This document shows positions 44,868-56,474 of a stretch of 64,000 nt of DNA, piece after piece. The position numbers were made by a program, and so were the translations under genes. Source of the stretch: Oreohelix idahoensis. Its lineage: Eukaryota > Mollusca > Gastropoda > Stylommatophora > Oreohelicidae. Below the pieces are notes generated by a model that was not told the origin of the DNA, did not search any database, and saw only the letters and a program-made list of their open reading frames with translations. Positions within the stretch are counted from its first letter, which is position 1. Each line of letters starts with the position of its first letter. The stretch spans positions 124,001-188,000 of the forward strand of contig JAMPIV010012423.1 in assembly GCA_024509875.1 (NCBI GenBank). The letters run 5' to 3'.

Positions 44868-46464
44868 CTTGTCTTATTAAATCAGAAACCTGAAAAAGTA
44901 AATAAATTACCTTATTTCACTTTCATGGGAGACAAGTCTATACTGTAGACCTAGTCTTAGTGAAAAACTTGTATGGTTATTTTGTTTATAATATAACCAA
45001 TGATAACTTGAGTACCTGTGGAAAACAATATCTGTATATCCCAAACACTGTGGTAGACAAGCCTTAGAAAGGTCTTGTATACTTCCTTAATGTAATCAAT
45101 GATCACTTGAGTACCTGTGGAAAATAATATTTTCTATCCCAATCACTGTGGGAGACAAACCTTACAAAGGTCTTGTACACTTTCTTAATGTAATCAATGA
45201 TCATAAGTACTGGTCTGTACTATAATATAAATATATTCAAATATACCTTATATATTATCTGTCAACCAAAGACATTAACAAGGACAAACAAGAAAAGACA
45301 ATATGAAAACAATTGCAGGAATCAAATTAAATCAAAATAGAAAAAATCAAAAAAAAATGATCACAGAATCTGTGATGATAACCGCAATGAAATCAACAAG
45401 ACAAATAACGCCACAGTGTATAAACATCCCAACGGGCTGATCACCCGTTTGCCAGTCACTCTGATTACGGAAACAACAGCAAACGGATTGATTTGTCGTT
45501 GCCCTAAAGACGCCATTAGGCGTGATGGGAACAACGGAAAAGAAAATCTATTCGCTGTTGCCCTTAAGACGCCACTAGGCGTAATGGCCACTGACTGCTT
45601 TGCCGGTCGTTGGCTAAGGACGGAAGAAGAAGAAGTATAAACATAAGGGTGTAAAGAACTGAAATGAAAGGAAAGATGAGACCTACAATTATACAAACAA
45701 ATCAAACAAAATTAAAGAACATAGAAATATTACAAAAACAACAAGAAAGACAGTATCGTCACAGCTAACAAATATTTGCAAACAATGTTGCATGCAAATT
45801 TCAATTAAGAAATTTGCTCCCTATAGAACGCTAGAGCAAGGCCAATGTCACTTGGTATTTCTTGTTCTAGTCACCTCCCATCCAGGCCCGCAGAATACAA
45901 ACTAACTTAACACACAACAAATAACATATAAACATAAATACATGTAAACCTTAATAGCATAAATGCATATATAATATGATTAAATAATATGGCAATGTGA
46001 TGTTAATAGAGTGTCGCAGAAAGGATGTGTTGCAGAGAAGGCTTATCTTTTATTCAAAATAATTTTTCACTTTTAATAAGTTATTAAATTATTGAATTAA
46101 CTTATTACAATGTTCAATTCTTTTGAGCATATGAAGATCCAACGAAGAAATATGCACTTTATGTTCAACAACACTATGATTCTTCTGTACAGGATCAACA
46201 ATCACTTCTTTCTTCTGTACGATGAGAAATGTCAACAGTACTGCTCCCGATATTTTATACTCTTGATACAACTGTCCTGTATAATACCGTCTGTACAGCG
46301 AAAAAATGTCAACAAGCGCTGACCTAGATACAGCATCCTATCAGTAATACAGGTCAAGCTGACATCGACTGCCCCGTTGTAACTTGTACACTGGTGTTCA
46401 TGCGTGTCGTATGTGGCGTCAGGGATGGTCTGGTTATCATAACCCCAGGAATCTGGTTCACCAC
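44868..46464 (-). other. Leader region of element B
   Basis: Untranslated region between the 5' LTR and gag ATG, about 1.4 kb without the retroposon. Near 45030-45200 a segment of about 100 bp is duplicated (CACTTGAGTACCTGTGG occurs twice). Directly inside the 5' LTR, the minus strand reads TGGTGAACCAGATTCC, a candidate primer-binding site starting one base from the LTR. tRNA not identified. Confidence 0.6.
45428..45634 (+). mobile_element. Small retroposon with (GAA)n tail
   Basis: 207 bp flanked by GTATAAACAT at 45418-45427 and 45635-45644, ending GGAAGAAGAAGAA. Inside it are two copies of a block like GACGCCATTAGGCGT with hairpin potential. Its tail resembles that of the insertion at 12172-12483. 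Family unknown. Confidence 0.7.
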
Positions 46465-47947
46465 TGTAGAGTAACTGCGTTGTAGTTGTAGAGGTCTTGG
46501 CCACTACTGTAGAATGTCTGGATGCGGGTGTTATGTTTAGAGTCATGCACTGATCATCACTGAAGAAAGTCTTCTTCAGTTACCTCTGCATCATCGAATG
46601 AACCTGTCATATTGACATTGAGTGGGAGTGTCAAGTAACGCGAATGGTATAGTAGTTCGGTGCAACAGACCACTTGATAATACCTCTCACACACTCTCAT
46701 GTAATGCAATGACGACTTGAACTGCCGCTGACATTTCAATAGTTTAATGAAGGCACGCACACTGGACAGCACGGATACAGTCATGGGAACATGTTGACAT
46801 ACATTCATTGGTTATTTGAATCGTGGATGATACATTCATGTAGTAGTGAAATAACATTCAACCTAAGGTAGCATTCACTGTTCTGGTAACTAATCGCCGT
46901 ATCCTCTACTGACTGAACGCGTCAATGAGGATCGGTAAACATACAAAAGTCATTGGCCGAACCTTCATTTCATGGCTAAGTTCTTAAACTGAAATATGTC
47001 CAATGTTTGTATAATAATCATAAACCACGATAGTTGGTTTTCACCTCATAACAAGATCTCGATACCACTGCCCGATAGTAGGATACATAATCTGTTCTCT
47101 TGACAGTGATCAAAAATATGATGACAGAAATATAACATGGCCGCCTTCCTGAGTTGTCGCTCACTCACTCGTAGGAAGGTAGATATAAGCCAAAGTTAAT
47201 TTAGAATGTACATATAAATAATTTCATAAAGTTTTTTCCATACAGCTCTACAGTAATCAAGTTACTTCATGTAGACATAACTGCTGTAGGAAAGCCTGTC
47301 ATCTTCGTCGATACAAAACACGATCCTAGCGATACGAAGCACAATGTTCCATCTAGGTCTAATCGACTCGAGATCATCAAAAATAGGGTCTGGCATAACT
47401 GGAGTCCGAATCACACATATGAGGAGGATCTCTGACAAATAGACTCTTGCAGAGACATAAACTTCTCCTAGAAAAAACATCTATGAATCACTGTTAAACC
47501 TTAAACAGTGCCAGCCCTGGAAAAAGCACTCAGCCATCTTGGCGACATTATCGGAACTCTTCACAACCCAGAAGGACTACGAAAACCTGCGCTAGATTCC
47601 GGCAGAAAGAATATAGTCCGACCTGAACATATAAAGGTATACAATATACGACTGAATCTTCTTTCACTAGACAAGTAGTACACATGAATTCAGGCCATAA
47701 ACATAACAAGCAAAATTAATCTATTTTCTGGCCCGAACAAATAAGAACGGACATGAATACAATATCCATGCGCCGAGTCAATATCAAGAAAGATCACTCA
47801 TATAAACAAAAGTGTAAATCAATCATGAATTATCTAGCTTTACCAGAGGAAGCATTTTCATACACAAATGAATGCAAGTATATATTTTCCATATTAAATA
47901 GCCGTATCGTATTTTTGTAATATGTGCGTCAAAATATGCACGCAACA
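46465..47947 (-). repeat. 5' LTR of element B
   Basis: 1483 bp, TG...CA, adjacent to TSD GTATT at 47948-47952. Confidence 0.97.
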
Positions 47948-48317
47948 GTATTTAAAAGAGAAAACACGAGAAATAACGAAACTAGTGAATGAACTTTTGA
48001 ACCGAAGTACTGCTGACATTGAAACCGTACGTAAAGTGCCCTTAATTCTTATCCGATTTACATCAGACGTGATAGTCGTCGACACATTTCGTCAGTGTAA
48101 AAAATGTAATGTTTTTAAAAAAAAGATTCAATAGTTTTTTAACTCTTTTTTTGCGACAGATGGACAGACAGAATAAAGTTACCAGCGATTTGTGTAACAG
48201 AAAGTGCGGAAACGCTAATGGCAATAATGTCGACTGTCAGGAACTGCTACAAAATAGTGTGAAAAAGATTAAGAAAAATGAAACTTGAATAGCAAAAATC
48301 AGAATCACTATTTTTGT

Positions 48318-48329
48318 TTCTTGCCACCT

Positions 48330-48360
<31 letters not shown>

Positions 48361-48616
48361 CCCTTTAGCTCCCCGAGGAGCATAGGCCTTCAACAAACAC
48401 ATGCCAAGTCTTCCTGTCCCATGCCATCCGTTCAAGTTCTTTCCATGTTTTCCTCATCATTTTCACCTCTGTATCTAGCTCTCTTTTCCATGTGTTTTTT
48501 GGTCTACCGCTGCCTCTCTTTCCCTGTGGATTCCAGAACAAGGACTGCCTTGTAGTGCTATCAACATGTTTCCTCAATGTGTGTCCTATCCATCGCCAGC
48601 GTCTATCCTGCCACAT
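48318..48616 (-). pseudogene. LINE C-terminus and 3' end, (TTGA)n tail
   Basis: The minus strand encodes RRWRWIGHTLRKHVDSTTRQ, GKRGSGRPKNTWKREL and a C-terminal WHVFVEGLCSSGS before a stop. This closely parallels the LINE at 9341-11292. A pure ATTG/TTGA array of about 8 units follows. 5'-truncated copy. Confidence 0.85.
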
Positions 48617-49628
48617 ATGCTACGGTAAATTGTGAGCTAATGCAGACTAATTTAATATTTAAAAAACCGCACATACACAATCTTGATCTACCAATCAATA
48701 GTTGTACTAACTGCGCTTGACAAGTCGGATTTTTAAAAAAAAACTTTAAAACAACAACCTCAGAAAGTGCATTTGATACAAACATATATAAAACACAATC
48801 ATCCCGGACTGGCGTAAGAAAAAAAAAACCACTTGGAACTGACGTATTAAAATGTAATCAGTGAGGCAATAGCGCTGTTCGGATAATCCCTGGAGTGCCT
48901 ATCACTTATATTTATTATCTGTTGTCTAGTGTCCGTCTTACTTTCTTTCGAGTACCTAACACGTACCAATTTTCGTTTATTAATCGCCTGGAGGAAGCAT
49001 AACAAAACATAATCAACTGACAAGAAACGTAAATACACGCAAGCAAAATAACAGAACTCCTTCAACCGGGGTGGACAGATACAAATATAACTACTGCCGA
49101 CATCAGACAAATAAACTGTACCCGGAGCTGGATCAATGAAGAATAAAATAAGAAAATAAAGGAGAAGGTAATTTATGAAGGTAAATTTGTTTTCCTGTCA
49201 ACCGTCAACTTATTCTTGGCAAGACAGAGATGTTGATGTTTTTTTTCCCTATTGTCCTGGAAGGTTAGGAGTTGCAGGACGATTGACAGCTAAGGAACAT
49301 GTGACACCGAGCAATCGAATCTTCCTAGGGGTGATAGGACAGAAAGGGGTTTCACAAGTCAGGAAAGGGAAGTAAATGCTGCATCAATACTGACGGTCCA
49401 ACGTCAATTATGCTACAAAATATATCGTACATTGGAAATGTTCTTGTCAATTAACATCTCAAGCTAGAGCGTACACATAGTGTCGCTAAAGACAAAAATG
49501 CCAAGCCATATTTGGGGCAGCCTTACCGCCATTAATCAACGATCATTCTCCTTTGCGCTTACTATGAAGCATGACGCCATCACTGGAGCTAGTCTTCATG
49601 CAGGACGTCTGCAACAAAACATGGTGGT
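48617..49628. other. No gene seen
   Basis: AT-rich with A-runs near 48820. Several ORFs of 60-105 codons lack motifs. The one at 49480-49797 is largely tandem repeat. Confidence 0.4.
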
Positions 49629-49795
49629 ACAGGTTCGTAATGTACACGTTCGTAATATACAGGTTCGTAATGTACAGGTTCGTAATTTACAGGTTCATAA
49701 TGTACAGGTTCGTAATGTACAGGTTCGTAATTTACAGGTTCATAATGTACAGGTTCGTAATGTACAGGTTCGTAATGTACAGGTTCGTAATGCTT
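49629..49795 (+). repeat. 15-bp tandem repeat, about 11 copies
   Basis: Unit GTACAGGTTCGTAAT with variants (TTACAGGTTCATAAT). The period is a multiple of three, so a repetitive ORF (QVRNVQVRN) arises. It abuts the mariner-related segment at 49783-49913. Confidence 0.95.
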
Positions 49796-49913
49796 AAAAA
49801 CTTGCAGAGATTATCTTACTTTTGTGATAGAAAGCATCCTCGTACCATGTTATGGGGCCGAGAATAAATTTTTTGAAAATGGTACAATCTTTTATGGACA
49901 TCCTGTATTTTAC
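49783..49913. mobile_element. Fragment of a mariner-related repeat
   Basis: Inverted relative to 52848-52975. It shares GCTTAAAAACTTGCAGAGAT, GATAGAAAGCATCCTCGTAC and the terminal CTTTTATGGACATCCTGTA. Only one end is present. Confidence 0.75.
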
Positions 49914-50131
49914 AAGACAAGGCTGCAGCCCCATGCATAACTTCAAATTAGCTGTCTTTTACGACATGAATGGTGAGTCAGTAGTCCTATCCTTTATGTT
50001 TCTCATAAGAGATTAATGAGAACTACTTGTCTCCAAATATACAAATACCGGAAATTAAGTATAATTTGTGCTGAAAGTCTAATAGGAAGATCCGTAACTG
50101 ACAAGATCCTTCACATAAGGAAGGGAAATCC

Positions 50132-50560
50132 GAGGCCTGTAAACAGTAAATAAATATTAGACACATAAAGGTATGTTTTCAGGCACTCGTAAGAAATAAA
50201 GAAGTAGAAAACTAGACAACAGAAAAATAACAGACGCGAGTGGCTTACCCAGGACTCGAACCCAGGACCTTCCGTGCGACAACCCCGCCAAGCTATGCAA
50301 GTGAATCACACTATCCTCCCTGCCATCTAGGCATCACCAATAAATGATGCTTCGATGACGGGTCACTAGTGCGACCCGCAACACATAACATACCTTTATG
50401 TTTGTCTAATATTTATTTACTGTTTACAGGCCTCGACCTACCCTCTGTCCTGTACTTACTGTTCTTAGTCTTCTATCATTTACTAGACACAGTATTAAGG
50501 TCTTTGTTCTTACGAGTGCCTGAAAACATACCTTTATGTTTGTCTAATATTTATTTACAA
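50132..50560. repeat. Inverted repeats around a tRNA-like SINE head
   Basis: The sequence around 50132-50193 (GTAAATAAATATTAGACA, then ATAAAGGTATGTTTTCAGG) recurs inverted at 50387-50434 and again at 50506-50558. The loop holds a tRNA-like block on the minus strand (50235-50330): box A-like ATAGCTTGGCGGG and box B GGGTTCGAGTCC. Looks like a folded-back or rearranged SINE insertion. Confidence 0.65.
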
Positions 50561-52847
50561 TATCCTTCAGAAGTTGTTCATTTTATTACAAAGCACAATG
50601 TTAAGACGTGTATCTTAATTGACAGCTCTATTCTCTCTCTGATTATGTCAATCTCGTAGAACCAGCGAATGCCCAACCTTCTTGCACGTGCAAAGCGGCA
50701 CGTTGCAAAAGAATATTTTATGTAGATTCCTGGGGGAAGCGGAAAATATATGAGTTTCTTTGAGAACGGAGTACCCCGGAACACCGGAAACTTTCCCTAC
50801 CTTTTATCTTGGGCGTCCTGTGCTTTTCATCCCGAACTCGAGTCGCTAGCAGAATCGGGCGAGCCGGGTACCATTATGCCACTTTCTTCAGCTAGGGGCA
50901 ACCACAGAAGCTCTTGCGTGGTATTACGCTTTTGTCTCTTTTCATTTTGAATGATCTGCGAATACGAACCGAACATCTGACATTTTTCTTAGTGTAATAG
51001 GGCTGGTCTCTAACACTTGGCACCAGTTGCTCTGTCTAGGACTTTCGTGCCAATCTGTACTACGGTTGAGAGCCGTTTTTGCAACTGTATTTTGTGCGGA
51101 GATAATTCCTTGCTTTGCGCTGGTCAAGAGTGAAGCTGTCTGTGCTCTATTACGAGCCCACAACGAGTCGTTGGGATAATATTCTGGCAGATAGCAAAAA
51201 GAGCTTGTGGATTATATTTATTATGCCCAATGTTCGCAGCCCCAAGTTATTCCAATACCACGACTTGTCTGCCAACCATTCTAATGGATGTTTGTGAGGC
51301 GTAATTTCTCATCGCTCATCACAGTACTTATGGGCCGTTATATTTGCTATTCATTCCTCTGGGCAACATCGGTGTAACCCCTTTACACCCTGTCACCGTG
51401 GATTATAGTAGCTTACAGCTAAGAAGAAGAAGCCAACTCTTTACCAGTCTCAGCACTTGTGGGGTTTTTCAGGTTACTTTTCACCCATTTTAGGCGCGTC
51501 TAGCGAGCCCTCACTTATATTCGTTGTTCTAATTTGTGAGCCGAGGTGTCTAGCGACCGGCTTAAAGGAATTTCGCAGGTGGGCTGGAGCTAACGCAGCA
51601 TCATACATAGCCATCACTCGTGCCCTTTGAAAGTGGGTGCGCACTGAAATAAAGTTACACTTATTTCTACGTGAGATTATCTCCTTATCCATTGGATTGA
51701 TGCATTCACAGAACAGTGTTAGGCACCTACGTGCAGGAATGCTTGCAGCCCAGGATTAATCATAACAAAAGACAAGATAGGTCGTTTCTTCATAGGAACT
51801 GAGGGACCCCTGTCAGTTACGACAGCTGGATTGACTAAGAACTCACGGACTGTTTGGGTGGAATGATTTAATTTCAGTGTGTGTGCGATTGAGTCTGGTG
51901 GTGTGGTAACGTCTGTGTTGTGTAATCGTGTAGTGGATGAAGCAACGTGATGATCGTTAACATAAGCTTTCACCAAACTGCAACCAACTTACTTTTGTTT
52001 TCACTTCAAGGATTGATTTGATCAGTCAAAATTATTCTTATAAAATGTTTATTTAAGCAGGTGATATCTTGTAAAGTAATACAAAGTGGAACATCTAATT
52101 ATACTCTTCACGTTCAATCCATCATACATCAGTCCAATGTACTTCTTTTTTCAAGCTTTGGGGCGGATGTTATCCTTTTTTGTGGTTCACCGGAAACTAA
52201 CCCATGATTGGTCTTTTAGTTAACAGTCAGTTAACTTAATCTCAAAACTAACTTACTACAAAATCTCTCTACCAAATTTATTATCACCAAGTGACGTTGA
52301 CCTATCATAGTTCCAGTTTACAGACTTTCCGGTATATCTTGTATGAAAATCTACACAAGCTTTAATGACATCATGGACTCATGAGTACCATGACAAATGA
52401 TGTCATTGGTTTATGGCTAGTGTTTGTGTACTAACTAGTCTATACAAGTACTTAGTGTATCAGACTTGCTTAAGTACTTTCTATCCTAAGGGCGGCGTAG
52501 TAAGCCATACGGTCACAGTTGGCCAATATATTTGTTTGGAGTATTGACTGTTCTTTTTAGCCTTCAGATATTTCGAAGGCATACTGATGTTCCTATTTTT
52601 GTGGTTGTCGTTTTTTTAAAAAAAATAAAAACACAAAATTACTTATTGTGGTCAAATTCTTTTCTCTCATAACTGTCACTGTATATCGTAACGTTGTCCC
52701 TTACTGACTTAATGTTATTTATGAGCATAGGAGGGCGAGAAGTAGATTGACTTAGAGAAGTAATTCACAGGAAGCTGAAGACGTGGCCCACCACTCTTCG
52801 GAAGTCTTTCAACTCATAATCTCATTCGTGACTCTACTCTCATATAC
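50561..52847. other. No gene seen; possible retroposon tail near 51420
   Basis: No supportable ORF. AGCTAAGAAGAAGAAG at about 51418-51433 resembles the tails of the GAA-tailed retroposons, but its start and TSD are undefined. Confidence 0.4.
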
Positions 52848-53152
52848 AGGGTGTCCATAAAAGATTGTACCCTTTTCAAAACATTTATTCTCGGCCGTAT
52901 GATGTGGTACGAGGATGCTTTCTATCACAAAAGTAAAATAATCTCTGCAGGTTTTTAAGCATACCTTACAAAGACTCAATATGTGCACCTTCGTGACGCG
53001 ACAGATGTCTAGTCGATAGTCCATTTCTTTCCACACTCGAAACAGTATGACCGATCCTGTGGAAGATGTTCATTGAGTACCCTCCTCATTGCAAGTAGGT
53101 GAAAAAAAAATAGGTACTTTCTTTTATGGACACCTTGTATTTCACATCTTCG
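52848..53152 (-). mobile_element. Mariner-type remnant or MITE with terminal inverted repeats
   Basis: About 305 bp with ends ACAGGGTGTCCATAAAAG and, inverted, CTTTTATGGACACCTTGTA. The minus-strand frame includes VWKEMDYRLDICRVTK, which recalls the C-terminal end of mariner/Tc1-type transposases in arthropods and other animals. No catalytic part remains. Confidence 0.7.
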
Positions 53153-54299
53153 CATTCACAATCTGTCTCAACTCAGACATACTCTATTCACAATATATTC
53201 CTTTCTGTGACAAAGGAGCAATCCAATCGACATCATGACACAAAAAGATGAGGAAGGAAGTAAGGCTATGACAATAGAAGTAGCCGACTCCACTCTGTGA
53301 CGATATTTGTAGATGTCCTTTTATATTTTTTCTTTCTCTCCTACATTATCCATTTATGTCTTCATTTTCGCACATGAGTTCGAGCTATTGACAACTCCCT
53401 AAATTGCTATACCCTTTCTCATACTGTAATAGTGTTGTTTCACGGGTAATTGACTACCTTGAGGATTAATTGTAATCGCTTAAGTGGTCGCGGCAGCTTG
53501 AATGCAGACGATAAAAGGGAAAGTAATTGTTGACTTCGACGTAACTCATTTCCAACCAAGACAGAGCAGGCGGGTGACAACCTGTGTTTCGCGGTTGGTC
53601 ACTGCGGGAGCAGAAAAAAGGAAGCCATATTGTCTGCTTGAGGGAGCCGGCTGTGGTCCGCGTACATCAGGGCTTATCTGTCTGGCGGAAGATTTGAGTA
53701 CGCGTGATAATCACGTTATCATTATTGTTCAGACATTATCGGCGTCTTTATTACCGATAAAAAATGTCTGAAGAGACTTTATGAGCAATGTAATCATTAG
53801 AGATGAGATCACAGATGTGTTGGCAAATCTGTGTAATAGCAACGAAAGTAATCACGACATATTTGAACGATAGGTCATGGGTTAAAATTTTTACGTGGTA
53901 ATTTTTAACGGGTAAGTATTAAAATTAACACCCCCTAGTTCTAAGAGCAGGATTGGTTCAATCGAGAACAGGAAAATAACAATAGCTCTGATTGGCAAAT
54001 GTGTCAGAAACACAATGTGGAAGCTTAGAGGAAGAAATGAGAATATAACCCATCAAATTCGTAGACTAAGACAGACTGCAATACAACGTCATAAGAGCAA
54101 TTCCAGGAGCCAGAGAAGAATCGGACAGAATTCCAAATTAAATAGGACAGGACCGAAGTATTTGGGCATCTTTAAAACTTAAAAGAAAACCCGCATTTTT
54201 AAATACCAAGACTGTATACCTAGGAATCAAAGCACCCGTCATAAGAGGGATTCTAAATTTACCCCCAGACCAAGTGTTCTAAGCATCTAATATAAGTTG
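53153..54299. other. No gene seen
   Basis: An 89-codon ORF (53502-53771) has no recognised motif. Nothing else supportable. Confidence 0.4.
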
Positions 54300-55345
54300 C
54301 TGTGTCCATTCATATGTGCCAGAAGATTGTATATCCCAAGTTGGGGTAAGTTGTACATATTTTTTACAAGGTGAATTTGACATGCTTTCTTGCTAAGTGG
54401 TTATACAAGTCATACGAGGCTTTCAACCTCAACAGATAAAAATTGTATATTCATAAACCACTACAGCAAGCGCTGGTGATTGCGTCATGCTAGTTTGTAC
54501 AGAAAACCGAAAGCAGAAGTAACCCTAGACTCCGAATGCAGCAGTGAAGAGTGATGATTACTTCACATGTGCATAGAGTTTATATTTTCATTTCGAATTA
54601 AATGTAAACCTCAGGCACAAGCCACTCGCGCTGTCGAGACACATTGTTCCCATTAAATTAACCTGAAGAATAACGGTGATTTCTAATCATATTCTCTGGG
54701 TTATGCTGTATATGCTCAGGGAGAATAAAATCTCAGAGAGGCAAAGCTGGTGGGCGGACAGCGTGAAAATGTGCTTGTTTAATCTCCCGACCACAGTGTA
54801 CTTAGCAGAGGCATTTGTTATTTTATTTACTCTAAAATTCGTGGTACGAGACCAGTTGGTAGTAAGAGTTTCTACGCCACGAGTTTGTAATTCAAGAGCT
54901 GGAATTCGGCACTAACCACCTACAGTGGAGTCGTATAGAGAAGTGCCCTCATCACAAAAGACGAAACACGTTCGGCAGTACTCAATCATTTGAAGAGCTA
55001 AGTGCTTATTAAAAGGCGAACGCAATAGACTTTTATTATTCTTCTATCAAATCTCTATGAAGACACTTTTGATCTAACTTTCACCCATCATTCATATTTA
55101 CTTTAAACTTTTAAAGAATAATTAATTATTAAATTTCTTACTTTTGTTATTTAACATAATTCAATTGTTATAGTTATGAGAGCGTAAGTATGTATCAGAC
55201 GCTTTAATATATATTTACATCTATAGAGCCAATAAATAATAGTAAGGGATTTTGCTGAATTAACTCAGCTGGGGGCTTGAACGAGCTAATTATTGCATAA
55301 ACCCTCATCACGAAAGGCGGTGATTCAGATACTAAAGTTAACATT
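54300..55345 (+). repeat. Dispersed repeat R1, copy c
   Basis: Collinear with R1 copy b in its middle and distal parts: TTGGGGTAAGTTGT, ATAAACCACTACAGCAAG, GGGGGCTTGAACGAGCTAA. It is more diverged and lacks the proximal part. Confidence 0.6.
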
Positions 55346-56474
55346 TGTCAGAACCAAACTATATGCTGCGGATTTATAACAAAATTACTAGTACTGATAA
55401 TAACAACAGGCTCGCTCCTCTAGGAGACGACCACAACAATAATGGCTGACATAAGGAATCAACACCTTGTACAAGTATTTCCCTTTAATGAGTAAACGCA
55501 CACAGTATAGCCACACACGGCTAACAAACGTATGAAATACACATATATCACTGCCAGAGAAACTTGTCTAGAATAATTTATCTACTTGCCTCATACAACA
55601 CGATAGGACGGCACTGTAAAAACCCTGGAATGACTACCGCTCACTATGGCGGTCCACAGTCTATGACAACGAAATACCTTTAACTCAGTGACAACTTATA
55701 AACTGCGGTATAGAGACACTGCCACTAGATAATATACAAATCTAGCATTACACAATATGGTCCACTTAATCCGTAATAAGGCAAAAACTTAGAATACACC
55801 ACTCATGGCACACTCTTCTCAGCAAGAATGCTGGCAAGGGAAAAACTATGTACGTCCTCACTCGGACGCGGCTAGACGAAGAATGCTTTCTTGGCGCCTA
55901 ATAATTCCCGCTTCCGCTCATCACATGACTTGCGGGTAGTTATCCCCAATGTCGCCAAAGCTCAGTGTTGTCAGTCTAATATTTCGTCAATGCGAAATAG
56001 CGCCGAAACATCCACCAAGTTATCCAAGGTTCTGGCAGCCGTGAAAAAAAAAACAACGGCTGTCCACCCCTGGTCACCCAAAACACAATGCATAATACGT
56101 TTATATATACTCTAATATATACACCCATAATAGTAGAAAATCACATAACATCAACAGTAGTTAGCAACGTGGTGTAGATATCCATTACATTCGATTATAG
56201 AGCAAAATTGCCTTTATGGCACCATGATACATGCATTACAAAGCATGACCTAGTATAGTATCAACATAATCTTTACAGATTATAAAACATCTCTACTGTG
56301 GTAACCACTCCCATATGTAAATGCTTCCTAACGTACACTCCTGAGTACATCACAAAGTTGTACAGGACAACTTATATTCATCCAAATAGTACCGGTTGCG
56401 TGGGTCAGACTCTAAAGTTCGGTTCGCGTTAACCAAAACACTCTACTGAACGCAAACCCGAAACCTTTCCCCTG
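55346..56474. other. Downstream flank of element C
   Basis: No ORF with motifs. By position this could contain the 3' end or LTR of element C, but I found no matching direct repeat in the window. Confidence 0.35.

Larger units (their letters stand above)
33943..47947 (-). mobile_element. LTR retrotransposon B (Ty3/Gypsy type, integrase before RT)
   Basis: A 14.0-kb minus-strand element. LTRs at 33943-35423 and 46465-47947 read TGTTGCGTGC...CTCTACA in element orientation. Target duplication GTATT lies at 33938-33942 and 47948-47952. The internal part holds gag (44867 downward), protease, integrase, reverse transcriptase and RNase H (ending at 35840). A LINE of about 4 kb (38889-42856) splits the protease, and a 207-bp retroposon (45428-45634) sits in the leader. 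The LTRs differ by roughly seven substitutions and two 1-bp indels by eye, so the insertion is young and the LINE insertion younger still. Confidence 0.97.

Noticed and set aside
48302..48360. CRISPR-like or regulatory short repeat
   Set aside because: A simple (ATTG)n tail belonging to the adjacent LINE 3' end.
50235..50330. Genuine tRNA gene on the minus strand
   Set aside because: Box A and B-like words are present but I could not fold a complete cloverleaf; the surroundings suggest a SINE head.
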